40,612 nt of DNA from CAZPAN01 sp964581165 (lineage in GTDB: Bacteria; Actinomycetota; Coriobacteriia; Coriobacteriales; CADBOM01), in contig CAZOMM010000007.1 of NCBI GenBank assembly GCA_964581165.1, forward strand, positions 1 through 40,612, given 5' to 3'. Positions 6,291-17,784 of this stretch are shown piece by piece. A program made the translations under genes and the position numbers. The stretch's first letter is position 1, and the number at the start of each line of letters is the position of its first letter. The notes under the pieces were generated by a model that ran no database searches, was not told where the DNA came from, and worked only from the letters and a program-made list of their open reading frames with translations.

Positions 6291-9200
6291 GTGAGCGAGA
6301 AGACTTCCACTAAATCAAGACATCACCGCACACGTAAAAGTTTTGCCAAAATTCCGGAAGTCATGGATGTTCCAAATCTTATGGCTATCCAAACACAATC
6401 CTATGAAAGATTTAAAACCATTGGAATACAAGAGGCTTTTCAGGATATCTCTCCAATAGAGAATTCTCAAAAGAAGCTCTCTCTTGTGTTTTTAGGGCAT
6501 GAGCTTGGGGACCCCAAGTACTCTGTTTTGGAGTGCAAGGAAAAAGACATTTCCTATCAGGCTCCTCTTTTTGTGATGGTTCGTTTAGTTGACAAGCGAA
6601 CAGGCGAGATCAAGCAGCAAGAAGACATTTTTATGGGCGATTTTCCCCTAATGACTGAGCAGGGGACATTTATCGTCAACGGAACAGAGCGCGTTGTGGT
6701 TAGCCAGCTGGTTAGGTCGCCTGGTGTCTACTTTGACTCCGAGCCTGATAAAACATCCGATGCGATACTTTACAACGCCAAGATAATTCCATCTAGAGGA
6801 GCTTGGCTTGAGTTTGAAACTGACAAAAGGGACGTTTTGTCAGTAAGAGTTGATCGTAAGCGCAAGCAGCCTGCCACTCTGTTGCTTAAGGCTCTTGGTA
6901 TCGCCGTTACTCGCGAAGAAATTATAGAGTGCCTGGGGGATTCAGAAATAGTCTTGCGCACTCTTAATAGAGACCCAAGCACTACACAGGACGAGGCTCT
7001 TCTCGAGTTGTATCGTCGTTTGCGTCCAGGTGAGCCACCAACAGTGGACTCTGCTAGTGTGCTACTCAAGAATCTCTTTACTAATCCTCAGCGTTATGAT
7101 CTTGCAAATGTGGGTCGTTATAAGATCAATAAAAAGCTTGGATTAGATAAAAGCGACGATGATATAACTCTTACATCTGATGACATTATTCATACGATGC
7201 GCTATGTCATCGATCTGCATAATGGTGATCCAAGGTGCACTACAGACGATATAGATCATTTTGGCAATCGTCGTATTCGTACTGTTGGAGAGCTGATACA
7301 AAATCAATTTAGGATTGGTCTTTCGCGTATGGAGCGCGTTGTGCGCGAGCGTATGTCTACTCAGGAATTTGACGACATTACCCCACAGTCGCTCATCAAC
7401 ATTAGGCCAATCGTTGCTGCAATAAAGGAATTCTTTGGATCCTCGCAGCTTTCTCAGTTTATGGATCAGACCAATCCTGCTGCTGGTATCACTCACAAGC
7501 GCAGATTGTCTGCTCTAGGTCCTGGTGGACTTTCGCGCGAGAGAGCTGGCTTTGAGGTTCGCGACGTGCATACCTCCCACTACGGCAGGATGTGTCCTAT
7601 CGAGACTCCAGAAGGTCCAAACATTGGTCTTATTGGATCGCTTGCAACCTATGCTAGGGTTAATCCCTTTGGCTTTATTGAAGCTCCATATCGTAAGGTA
7701 GTAGATGGAAAGGTTACAGACGAGATCGACTATCTAACTGCCGACGAAGAAGAAAATTACACAATTGCTCAGGCAAACGATCCTTTTGATCTAGAAACTC
7801 GCAAGTTTATTACTAAGCAGGCCGATGGAACAATCGTAGAAGCCGATAAGGTCCTTTGTCGTACTCGTGGCGTGGATGGAACTTTTGGTGAGCCTGCTGA
7901 GCTTGCGCCTGATAAGGTCGACTATATGGATGTTTCGCCTAGGCAGATGGTCTCGGTAGCTACAGCTTTGATTCCGTTTTTGGAGCATGACGATGCTAAC
8001 CGTGCGCTTATGGGTTCGAATATGCAGAGGCAGGCTGTGCCCCTGATTCGTCCTAGCGCTCCTCTTATTGGAACAGGCATGGAGTTTCGCTGTGCTGTGG
8101 ATTCTGGCGAGATTGTGCTTGCTAAGTCGGGCGGCGTGGTCGAATACGTTCAGGCCGACCGTATAGATATCAAGTCTGATGAGGGTGAGCTTGTCTCCTA
8201 CGATCTGCCTAAGTTCCGCCGCTCCAATCAAAGCGGTTGTCTTAATCATAGGCCGCTAGTGAAGCCTGGCGATAGGGTAGAAATTGGCGATGTCTTAGCG
8301 GATGGACCTTCTACAGATAAGGCCGAGTTATCGCTTGGGCAAAACCTGCTGGTGGCTTACATGCCTTGGGAAGGTTACAACTACGAGGACGCTATCATCT
8401 TGTCTGAGCGAGTAGTTAGCGACGATCTTCTTACCTCTATTCATATATCTGAGTATGAGGTTGATGCTCGTGACACCAAGCTTGGTCCAGAAGAGATCAC
8501 TCGTGAGATTCCCAATATGAGTGAGGATATGCTTGCCAATCTTGATTCCGATGGAATTGTTCGCATTGGTGCAGAGGTCTTTCCTGGCGATGTTTTGGTA
8601 GGTAAGGTTACCCCCAAGGGAGAGACTGAACTTACTGCCGAAGAGAGACTTTTGCGTGCGATCTTTGGTGAGAAAGCTCGCGAAGCTCGTGATACTTCGC
8701 TTAAGGTGCCACATGGTACCGAAGGTCGTGTTATCGCAGTTATTCGCTTCTCGGTTGATAACGGCGATGAGCTTCCTCCGAGTGTAAACGAGATTGTAAG
8801 AGTCTACGTTGCACAAAAGAGAAAGATACAGCAGGGCGACAAGCTTTCTGGACGTCACGGCAACAAGGGTGTTATTTCAAGGATTTTGCCAGTGGAGGAT
8901 ATGCCTTACCTCTCTGATGGAACTCCAGTTGATATCATCCTTAATCCGCTAGGCGTTCCTTCTCGTATGAATGTTGGACAGCTAATGGAGACCCATCTTG
9001 GATGGGCTGCGTCTGTTGGATGGTCTGATGATGGATCAGTTCAAAACGAACCGGTCTTTGTGTCCACTCCTGTTTTTGATGGTGCAACAGAGGTTGAGAT
9101 CTCGGACGCAATTGCTAAGGCTAACAAAAATCTTAAGGCCAAGGCAAAGGCAGAGCTGGGCGATTTTATGCGTGAGGAGTTTATCCCTCAGCTTTCGCTT

Positions 9201-9791
9201 ACAGGAAAGACCGATTTATACGATGGACGCACGGGCGAAAAGTTTAGAGAGCCAATCACGGTTGGGCGCAATTACATCCTCAAGCTTTCTCACTTGGTTG
9301 ATGACAAGATTCATGCCCGCTCAACCGGTCCATATTCGCTAATTACGCAGCAGCCCTTGGGTGGTAAGGCTCAGTTTGGTGGCCAGCGTTTTGGTGAGAT
9401 GGAGGTTTGGGCTCTTTATGCCTACGGTGCCGCCAATGTGCTGCAAGAAATTCTAACCATTAAGTCGGACGACACTTCTGGTCGTGTAAGAGCTTATGAA
9501 CACGTAGTTAAGGGCGAGAACATTCCTTCGCCCGAGGTGCCGGAGTCGTTTAAGGTGCTCATTAAAGAAATGAAGTCACTGGCTCTCGACGTGGAGATGA
9601 TCAGTGATAACCATGTTAAGACCGAAAGAGAGTTGGATAGGGATCCTGATCTCGATGCAATCATTGCTGGTTCCGAAGAAGAGCAGGCCACTACAGACGA
9701 TGACATGCTCGACATTATCGCTAGCGAGCTCATGGACATGCAGGATGTCGATGAAGACGATTCGCTTCTTGGCGATGTGGAAGGGGAGTAG
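6291..9791 (+). CDS. rpoB: DNA-directed RNA polymerase subunit beta
   Basis: This is the catalytic beta subunit of RNA polymerase. The GTG at 6291 is chosen because aggagg (6278-6283) lies seven bases before it; the open frame runs further upstream but into the hairpin. The 1166-residue length fits actinobacteria. The rifampicin region lies at about residues 384-407 (SSQLSQFMDQTNPAAGITHK), with D392, H402 and S407 equivalent to E. coli 516, 526 and 531. The residues equivalent to E. coli 521-523 are AAG rather than LSE or LSG. The conserved GDKLSGRHGNKG block is present. rpoC starts six bases downstream. Confidence 0.98.
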   Translation: MSEKTSTKSRHHRTRKSFAKIPEVMDVPNLMAIQTQSYERFKTIGIQEAFQDISPIENSQKKLSLVFLGHELGDPKYSVLECKEKDISYQAPLFVMVRLVDKRTGEIKQQEDIFMGDFPLMTEQGTFIVNGTERVVVSQLVRSPGVYFDSEPDKTSDAILYNAKIIPSRGAWLEFETDKRDVLSVRVDRKRKQPATLLLKALGIAVTREEIIECLGDSEIVLRTLNRDPSTTQDEALLELYRRLRPGEPPTVDSASVLLKNLFTNPQRYDLANVGRYKINKKLGLDKSDDDITLTSDDIIHTMRYVIDLHNGDPRCTTDDIDHFGNRRIRTVGELIQNQFRIGLSRMERVVRERMSTQEFDDITPQSLINIRPIVAAIKEFFGSSQLSQFMDQTNPAAGITHKRRLSALGPGGLSRERAGFEVRDVHTSHYGRMCPIETPEGPNIGLIGSLATYARVNPFGFIEAPYRKVVDGKVTDEIDYLTADEEENYTIAQANDPFDLETRKFITKQADGTIVEADKVLCRTRGVDGTFGEPAELAPDKVDYMDVSPRQMVSVATALIPFLEHDDANRALMGSNMQRQAVPLIRPSAPLIGTGMEFRCAVDSGEIVLAKSGGVVEYVQADRIDIKSDEGELVSYDLPKFRRSNQSGCLNHRPLVKPGDRVEIGDVLADGPSTDKAELSLGQNLLVAYMPWEGYNYEDAIILSERVVSDDLLTSIHISEYEVDARDTKLGPEEITREIPNMSEDMLANLDSDGIVRIGAEVFPGDVLVGKVTPKGETELTAEERLLRAIFGEKAREARDTSLKVPHGTEGRVIAVIRFSVDNGDELPPSVNEIVRVYVAQKRKIQQGDKLSGRHGNKGVISRILPVEDMPYLSDGTPVDIILNPLGVPSRMNVGQLMETHLGWAASVGWSDDGSVQNEPVFVSTPVFDGATEVEISDAIAKANKNLKAKAKAELGDFMREEFIPQLSLTGKTDLYDGRTGEKFREPITVGRNYILKLSHLVDDKIHARSTGPYSLITQQPLGGKAQFGGQRFGEMEVWALYAYGAANVLQEILTIKSDDTSGRVRAYEHVVKGENIPSPEVPESFKVLIKEMKSLALDVEMISDNHVKTERELDRDPDLDAIIAGSEEEQATTDDDMLDIIASELMDMQDVDEDDSLLGDVEGE

Positions 9792-9797
9792 CATCAC

Positions 9798-12700
9798 ATG
9801 GCAGAGCTAGATGTCAATAATTTCGATAGCATCCGCATTGGTCTTGCTAGCGCCGAGAAGATCAGGAGCTGGTCGTACGGCGAGGTTAAAAAGCCAGAAA
9901 CCATTAATTACAGGACTTTAAAGCCCGAAAAAGACGGACTTTTCTGCGAAAAGATCTTTGGTCCTACCAAAGATTGGGAGTGCAGCTGCGGAAAATACAA
10001 GCGCATTCGCTTTAAGGGTATTGTTTGCGAGCGCTGCGGCGTTGAGGTAACTCGTGCCAAAGTGCGTCGCGAGCGAATGGGACACATTGAGCTTGCTGCT
10101 CCTGTTAGTCATATCTGGTATTTCAAAGGATCGCCTTCGCGCCTTGGATATCTCCTAGATATTCCTCCCAAAGATCTTGAGAAAGTTCTCTATTTTGCCT
10201 CGGCAATTGTAACTTGGGTAGATTATGAGGCCCGCGAGGCTGATCTGGATATGCTTCGCGATGAGCTTGAAGCCGATCTTGAAGAGATAGAGGCCGAATG
10301 CGAGCGTGTTATCGAGAGTGTAGAGCGTCTTGATGCAAGCAAGTTTAGTGCCGAAGATCTCGAAATTGATCCAGACGATCTTATGACTCCCGAGGAGATT
10401 GCGGCCGAGATAGTAGATATTCGCGAAGAGTTTGATGATCGTAAAGCCTTGAGGCAGGAGGCCTTTGAGGTTTTTGCTCGCATAGACGAAAAGGATCTCA
10501 TTTCAGATGAGAATCTCTATCGTGAGATCAAGCTTAACTACTCAGATTACCTGCGTGGCGGTATGGGAGCAGAGTCCGTTAAAGAATTACTCGAGGCAAT
10601 CGATCTCGAGCAGATTTCTGCTGAGCTTCGCGAGACCATTGCCGAGGGTCGTGGCCAGCGCAAAGTTAAGGCTATAAAGCGTCTTAAGGTAGTTGATGCT
10701 TTTCTAAAGAGCGAAAACGATCCGGCCGACATGATTTTGTCCGTAATACCTGTTCTCCCTCCAGATTTGCGCCCCATGGTGCAGCTTGATGGTGGACGTT
10801 TTGCTGCTAGCGATCTTAACGATCTTTATCGAAGGGTTATCAATCGTAATAATCGCCTTAAGAGGCTGTTGGATCTTGCGGCTCCCGAGATCATCGTTAA
10901 CAACGAGAAGCGCATGCTTCAAGAAGCTGTGGACTCTCTGTTTGATAATGGACGTCGTGGTCGTCCTGTGACAGGTCCTGGCAATCGTCCATTAAAGTCG
11001 CTTTCGGATATGCTCAAAGGTAAGCAGGGTCGCTTCCGTCAAAATCTGCTTGGTAAGCGTGTTGACTACTCTGGTCGCTCGGTTATCGTGGTTGGCCCTA
11101 CTCTTAAGTTGCATCAGTGTGGTCTTCCTAAAACCATGGCACTTGAGCTTTTTAAGCCCTTTGTAATTGAGAGGCTAGTTGAGCTTGAGCACTATCCCAA
11201 TGTCAAGGCGGCCAAAAAGGCGGTTGATCGAGGAAACAACGTAGTTTGGGATGTCTTAGAAGATGTAATTACCGAGCATCCAGTGTTGCTGAACAGGGCA
11301 CCCACCCTGCATAGGCTTGGTATTCAGGCATTTGAGCCAGTCTTGGTAGAGGGCAAGGCAATTCGTTTGCATCCCCTGATGTGCACCGCTTTTAATGCCG
11401 ACTTTGATGGCGACCAGATGGCCGTGCACGTTCCACTATCTGTTGAGGCCCAGGCTGAGGCTAGGGTTTTGATGCTGTCTTCGAATAACATCAAATCGCC
11501 TGCTCATGGTCGTGCCTTAACTGTTCCTACCCAAGACATGATAATTGGTCTGTATTATCTCACTGCTGCTCGCGATGGTTTCCCTGGAGAGGGCAGGATC
11601 TTCCTTGACTTCAAGGATGCAATGAATGCCTACGATTCGGGCGCAGATGTTGATTTGCAGGCAAAAATATATGTACGCCTAGATCGCGATACTATAGAGC
11701 AGTTCACTCCAGGCAGCGATTACACAGGAAAGCTAAAGGGTAAACACTGCTTTGCTGAGCACAAGGCCGGAGAGAGACTCCATACAACTATCGGTAGGAT
11801 TATCTTTAACTCGGTGCTTCCCGACGACTTCCCGTTTATCAATCATGAGATGAACAAGGAAGAGATTGGCGATTTGGTTGAGCAGTGCGCAACTCGCTAC
11901 AAGCTATCCGAGATGCCTCCCATCCTCGATGGTCTAAAGGAGATGGGCTTCCACTATGCCACCAAGGCCGGAATTACTGTTTCGGTTTATGATGCCGCGA
12001 TTCCCGATAACAAAGGTGAGATCCTTGCTGAGGCTGATAAGAAAGTCGCTCAGATTGATGAAGGTTACGCAATGGGCTTTATCAGCGAGGAAGATAGGCA
12101 TAAGCAAACTGTAGATATTTGGAATCAGGCCAACGAAGATGTTGGATCTGCAATGATAGAGAACTTTGACAAGTTCAATCCGATCTACATGATGGCTTTT
12201 TCTGGTGCTCGTGGAAACATGAAGCAGATCAGACAGCTTGCCGGAATGCGCGGACTTATGTCCGATCCAAAGGGTGAGATTATCGACCGTCCAATTAAGG
12301 CAAACTTCCGTGAGGGACTGTCGGTACTTGAGTACTTTATCTCTACTCATGGCGCTCGTAAGGGTTTGGCAGATACTGCTCTTAGAACTGCCGACTCTGG
12401 ATACCTGACACGTCGTCTAGTTGACGTTGCTCAAGATGTCATTGTTCGCGAGGAAGACTGCGGAAATGATGAGGGAATTGTCTATCCAATTCAAGGCCCT
12501 CGTGGTGAGATTGATGACAATCTGCTTGGTCGCTGTGTTCAGAGTCCTATTGTGGATCCTGCAACCGGTGAGATTATCTATGACAAGGGTGAATATATCC
12601 CCTCGATTGAGGCTCTTGAAGAACTTGTAGCCATTGGTGTTGAAGAAATAGAAATCCGCACGATCATGACCTGCAAGTCTGATCATGGGATTTGTCAGAA

Positions 12701-14237
12701 GTGCTATGGATGGGATCTGTCTACTAGAAGGCCTGTCAATATTGGCACCGCTGTTGGAATTATTGCTGCTCAGTCGATTGGTGAGCCTGGTACTCAGCTA
12801 ACAATGCGTACTTTCCATACGGGAGGTGTCGCGGGAGACGATATCACTCATGGTCTGCCTCGTGTAACTGAGCTCTTTGAAGCTAGGCGTCCTAAGGGTC
12901 AGGCAGTGCTGGCTGATCTTGCAGGTACTCTGTCTATCGTTGAGGATAAGACCACCAGAACTCTTACTATCGTAGACGAGGATGGTAACGTCGCAGAGCA
13001 TCAAGTTCCTGCTAGATCGCAGCTAATGCCCGATGTTTACGATGGCGTTAAAGTCGATGTCGCACAGCAGCTTACCAAGGGATCTATTAACCCACATGAT
13101 CTTTTGAGGCTTACCGATTTCAATACGACACTTCGCTATATCGTTTCTCAGGTTCAGGAAGTTTACATCTCTCAGGGTGTAGATATTAATGACAAGCACA
13201 TTGAGGCAATTGCAAGGCAGATGCTTCGTAAAGTTTCTATTCTCGAGCCGGGAGATTCGGCGTTTTTGCCTGGCACACAGGTGGATGTTAACGAGTTTAG
13301 AAGAGAAACCGAGCGCATCATCCTTGATGGTGGAACTCCTCCTGTAGGTCAGCCGATTCTTCTTGGTATCACTAAGGCTTCGCTTGCCACAGACTCTTTC
13401 CTCTCGGCTGCATCGTTCCAAGAGACCACCAAGGTTCTTACCGATGCTGCAATTGAGGGCAAGCTCGATAGTTTGCATGGCCTCAAGGAAAACGTGATCA
13501 TCGGAAAGTCTATCCCGGCAGGTACCGGTCTTAAGAAATACCATGACGTGCGACTCACTTACAAAGGTGAGTTTGTTGATGAGTCGCTGGTTGAGTCTGA
13601 GACCCTGCCAGATTACGCACCAGATGAGTTGCATGAGCTTGAAACTTTGCTCCCAAAGCCACAGGATTGGTCGATCGACTCCGAAGATTATTACGGAATT
13701 GGTAGCACCTATTCTGGATTTGTGGGTTCAATACCTGGACATCATGGAAAACAGCTTCCTCCCGAAGTTGGAAATCTATATCTGTTCGACGATCTTGGGA
13801 TCTCGCAGAGATGGGCTAACAAGTTTTCTGAGGCTGGAATCGAGACTGTCAACGATTTGCTTGGTCAGACACAGGATGATCTCAGTCGTATAGAGGGAAT
13901 TGGATCCAAGGCGATTGAGGAACTTCGTGAGGGACTCGCTCAGCATGAGCTGCTTTATATCCTAGATAGCGATAACAGCTCTAACGACTCTGAGGTTTCG
14001 CAGTTGCTGGAAATGGTGTTCTCGCCCGACGACTCTTCTTTGCTACTAGATAGCGATATGCCTCGTAGCTACACAGCAGAACCTGATGACATGATTGGTT
14101 CGCCTATGCCTCCGATTAGTCAGATTAGAGACTCTGCTGAACTTGATGAGTTATTCAGAGAGGTTGGCCTGTCTGAATATTCTATCCGCGATGAGGATAT
14201 TGCTGATATCGAGGATGAGAATGCCGGAGGCCTTTAA
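9798..14237 (+). CDS. rpoC: DNA-directed RNA polymerase subunit beta' with C-terminal alphaCTD-like extension
   Basis: This subunit contributes the active-site magnesium loop NADFDGDQM (residues 533-541). The N-terminal zinc site uses C62, C64, C77 and C80. A second zinc site includes REEDCG and CKSDHGICQKC near residue 959. An acidic helical insertion at about 140-235 is of the type found in actinobacterial beta'. The protein is 1479 residues, about 160-180 longer than typical actinobacterial beta'. After about residue 1275 comes a linker, then residues ~1330-1385 (RWANKFSEAGIETVNDLL, IEGIGSKAIEELREGL) that read like the RpoA C-terminal helix-hairpin-helix domain, then an acidic tail of about 95 residues. 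Confidence 0.97.
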   Translation: MAELDVNNFDSIRIGLASAEKIRSWSYGEVKKPETINYRTLKPEKDGLFCEKIFGPTKDWECSCGKYKRIRFKGIVCERCGVEVTRAKVRRERMGHIELAAPVSHIWYFKGSPSRLGYLLDIPPKDLEKVLYFASAIVTWVDYEAREADLDMLRDELEADLEEIEAECERVIESVERLDASKFSAEDLEIDPDDLMTPEEIAAEIVDIREEFDDRKALRQEAFEVFARIDEKDLISDENLYREIKLNYSDYLRGGMGAESVKELLEAIDLEQISAELRETIAEGRGQRKVKAIKRLKVVDAFLKSENDPADMILSVIPVLPPDLRPMVQLDGGRFAASDLNDLYRRVINRNNRLKRLLDLAAPEIIVNNEKRMLQEAVDSLFDNGRRGRPVTGPGNRPLKSLSDMLKGKQGRFRQNLLGKRVDYSGRSVIVVGPTLKLHQCGLPKTMALELFKPFVIERLVELEHYPNVKAAKKAVDRGNNVVWDVLEDVITEHPVLLNRAPTLHRLGIQAFEPVLVEGKAIRLHPLMCTAFNADFDGDQMAVHVPLSVEAQAEARVLMLSSNNIKSPAHGRALTVPTQDMIIGLYYLTAARDGFPGEGRIFLDFKDAMNAYDSGADVDLQAKIYVRLDRDTIEQFTPGSDYTGKLKGKHCFAEHKAGERLHTTIGRIIFNSVLPDDFPFINHEMNKEEIGDLVEQCATRYKLSEMPPILDGLKEMGFHYATKAGITVSVYDAAIPDNKGEILAEADKKVAQIDEGYAMGFISEEDRHKQTVDIWNQANEDVGSAMIENFDKFNPIYMMAFSGARGNMKQIRQLAGMRGLMSDPKGEIIDRPIKANFREGLSVLEYFISTHGARKGLADTALRTADSGYLTRRLVDVAQDVIVREEDCGNDEGIVYPIQGPRGEIDDNLLGRCVQSPIVDPATGEIIYDKGEYIPSIEALEELVAIGVEEIEIRTIMTCKSDHGICQKCYGWDLSTRRPVNIGTAVGIIAAQSIGEPGTQLTMRTFHTGGVAGDDITHGLPRVTELFEARRPKGQAVLADLAGTLSIVEDKTTRTLTIVDEDGNVAEHQVPARSQLMPDVYDGVKVDVAQQLTKGSINPHDLLRLTDFNTTLRYIVSQVQEVYISQGVDINDKHIEAIARQMLRKVSILEPGDSAFLPGTQVDVNEFRRETERIILDGGTPPVGQPILLGITKASLATDSFLSAASFQETTKVLTDAAIEGKLDSLHGLKENVIIGKSIPAGTGLKKYHDVRLTYKGEFVDESLVESETLPDYAPDELHELETLLPKPQDWSIDSEDYYGIGSTYSGFVGSIPGHHGKQLPPEVGNLYLFDDLGISQRWANKFSEAGIETVNDLLGQTQDDLSRIEGIGSKAIEELREGLAQHELLYILDSDNSSNDSEVSQLLEMVFSPDDSSLLLDSDMPRSYTAEPDDMIGSPMPPISQIRDSAELDELFREVGLSEYSIRDEDIADIEDENAGGL

Positions 14238-14295
14238 GATCGAGGCTTGATACAGTGCACTTATTGCAGTGCAGTATGTAGCATATTTTTAGTAG

Positions 14296-14327
14296 AAGGG
14301 GAGGGACTTTCGGGTTCCTCCCTTTTT
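14296..14327 (+). terminator. Intrinsic terminator after rpoC
   Basis: aaggggagg (14296-14304) pairs with cctcccttt (14317-14325) with one G-T wobble, and a run of five T ends at 14327. It lies 58 bases after the rpoC stop codon. A smaller hairpin tgcact/agtgca sits between the gene and the terminator. It separates the rpoBC unit from the str genes. Confidence 0.8.
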
Positions 14328-14655
14328 AGGTCTAGGGTTTCTCTTTTTAAGGACGTTTCCTTCTGGGGCCTCTATGTTAAACCACCGTTGACACGATTAC
14401 TGGATGGGCGCGCAGAAGCCGTGCTGGACTCTCTTTTAGAGCGTTCCCTCAGTACGTTAGTTCGAGAATTGCCAGTTTTGCCGCTTGTCGAATTCTGAGG
14501 TAGATAGTAGATACGCCCGGCGGCGTGGTGTTTGACACGCTGCGGTGACGGTGGTAATCTGACTCGCCGTGGCTTCATTCAGCCAAGTGCTGACTAGTAT
14601 TTCTGAAAGCATTATAAACAAGGGCAAACGAGTTTATCGAAAGAAGGAGTTAGGC
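14328..14655 (+). promoter_or_regulatory. rpoC-rpsL spacer: no gene seen; str operon promoter and leader
   Basis: Between the rpoC terminator and rpsL there are about 330 bases without a believable gene; the one longer open frame has no ribosomal-protein-like or other recognisable sequence. The right half carries the rpsL promoter (14532-14560), a small hairpin ggct/agcc near 14571-14584 and the ribosome binding site aaggag (14644-14649). Nothing else was recognised. Confidence 0.5.
14532..14560 (+). promoter_or_regulatory. Strong sigma-70-type promoter for rpsL-rpsG-fusA
   Basis: TTGACA (14532-14537) is a perfect -35 box and TAATCT (14555-14560) a 4/6 -10 box, separated by exactly 17 bases. 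Transcription would start near 14567, leaving a leader of about 90 bases to the rpsL TTG codon. This is the clearest promoter in the window and sits where the str operon should start, downstream of the rpoC terminator. Confidence 0.8.
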
Positions 14656-15027
14656 TTGCCAACGATTAATCAACTCGTGCGCAAGGGTCGACTAAAGACC
14701 CATGCAAAGAAAAAGAACCTCGCCCTTCAGGGCAACCCTCAAAAACGCGGAGTTTGCACTAGGGTTTACACCACAACTCCCAAAAAGCCAAATTCGGCGC
14801 TTCGTAAGGTGTGTCGTGTTAGGCTTGTGACTGGGCAGGAAGTTACCGTTTATATTCCTGGCGTTGGACATAACCTCCAGGAGCACTCAATGGTGCTTAT
14901 CCGTGGGGGCCGCGTTAGAGATCTGCCCGGTGTCCGCTACAAGGTTATCCGTGCTGCCCTTGACTGCGCAGCCGTAAACGATAGGTCTAAGGCTCGTTCT
15001 CGTTACGGAGCAAAAAAACCTAAGTAG
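14656..15027 (+). CDS. rpsL: Small ribosomal subunit protein uS12
   Basis: S12 lies at the decoding centre and governs accuracy. The TTG start gives PTINQLVRKGR, the universal S12 N-terminus, and follows aaggag (14644-14649); the in-frame sequence upstream is not S12-like. The length is 123 residues. The streptomycin-related segments TTTPKKPNSALRKV and GRVRDLPGVRYKV carry the wild-type lysines (TPKKPNS and VRYK regions). The last codons and stop are tandemly duplicated just downstream. Confidence 0.97.
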   Translation: MPTINQLVRKGRLKTHAKKKNLALQGNPQKRGVCTRVYTTTPKKPNSALRKVCRVRLVTGQEVTVYIPGVGHNLQEHSMVLIRGGRVRDLPGVRYKVIRAALDCAAVNDRSKARSRYGAKKPK

Positions 15028-15039
15028 AAACCCAAGTAG
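15016..15039 (+). repeat. 12-base tandem duplication of the rpsL 3' end including stop codon
   Basis: aaacctaagtag (15016-15027), coding KPK-stop, is followed at once by aaacccaagtag (15028-15039), an 11/12 match in the same frame. A readthrough of the first TAG would therefore add KPK and meet a second TAG. Confidence 0.85.
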
Positions 15040-15137
15040 AAATCCCTCCAAATCTGACCCCGTATTCTTGTAAGTATGCGGCCTGTTTGGTTTTTACATT
15101 GGGGTATTAAGGTATCAATTAGAACATAGGAGAGATA

Positions 15138-15608
15138 ATGCCGCGTCGTGCAGCAGCTGTCCGTAGAGAGATTCATCCGGATAGCGTTTATAACAATCGG
15201 CTGGTTACTCAGCTGATTAACAAGGTTCTCCTCGATGGTAAGCGCTCGCTTGCTGAGTCCATCGTTTATGGAGCCTTTGACATTGTAGAAGAGAAGACCG
15301 GAAGCGATCCGCTTAGTGTATTTAAGAAGGCGATGGATAATGTCCGTCCAACTCTTGAGGTTAAGCCTAAAAGAGTTGGTGGAGCAACCTATCAGGTTCC
15401 CATGGAGGTTAACTCTCGTCGTGCTACCACTCTAGCTATCCGCTGGATCGTAGAGTTTTCTCGTAAGCGTAGAGAGAAGACAATGAAAGATAGGCTTGCG
15501 GCCGAGATATTGGATGCATCTAATGGTGTGGGCGCATCTGTTAAACGTCGTGAGGATCTATACAGGATGGCCGAATCAAATAGGGCTTTCTCACATTACC
15601 GCTGGTAG
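15138..15608 (+). CDS. rpsG: Small ribosomal subunit protein uS7
   Basis: S7 nucleates assembly of the 30S head. The 156-residue length is standard, with the conserved VRPTLEVKPKRVGGATYQVP segment near residues 74-93 and C-terminal HYRW. The ATG follows aggagaga. It is spaced 110 bases from rpsL and 15 bases from fusA in the str operon order. Confidence 0.98.
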   Translation: MPRRAAAVRREIHPDSVYNNRLVTQLINKVLLDGKRSLAESIVYGAFDIVEEKTGSDPLSVFKKAMDNVRPTLEVKPKRVGGATYQVPMEVNSRRATTLAIRWIVEFSRKRREKTMKDRLAAEILDASNGVGASVKRREDLYRMAESNRAFSHYRW

Positions 15609-15623
15609 GGGTGACTGGCATAC

Positions 15624-17714
<2,091 letters not shown>

Positions 17715-17767
17715 TTTGGGTTTATGTTAATTGACGGTTTTAGGCCGTGGGCTAAGTACCCAAAACC
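17715..17767 (+). promoter_or_regulatory. Competing hairpins in fusA-rpsJ spacer
   Basis: tttgggt (17715-17721) can pair with acccaaa (17758-17764). Alternatively ggtttt near 17736 can pair with aaaacc (17762-17767) around an inner taggcc/ggcta stem. The two folds share the acccaaa/aaaacc strand and exclude each other. A TTGACG box is present but no matching -10. This could be an S10 operon leader control element; the mechanism is inferred from pairing alone. Confidence 0.4.
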
Positions 17768-17784
17768 CGATGGAGGTTTTTAAG

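Noticed and set aside
13023..13634. 203-codon minus-strand open frame inside rpoC
   Set aside because: It is a shadow of rpoC in another frame with no protein-like features.
14388..14416. TTGACA at 14388-14393 as a second str promoter
   Set aside because: No -10-like hexamer lies 15-19 bases downstream; the TTGACA at 14532 has a proper partner.
14247..14498. 83-codon plus-strand open frame between rpoC and rpsL
   Set aside because: It spans the rpoC terminator, has no ribosome binding site and shows no recognisable sequence.
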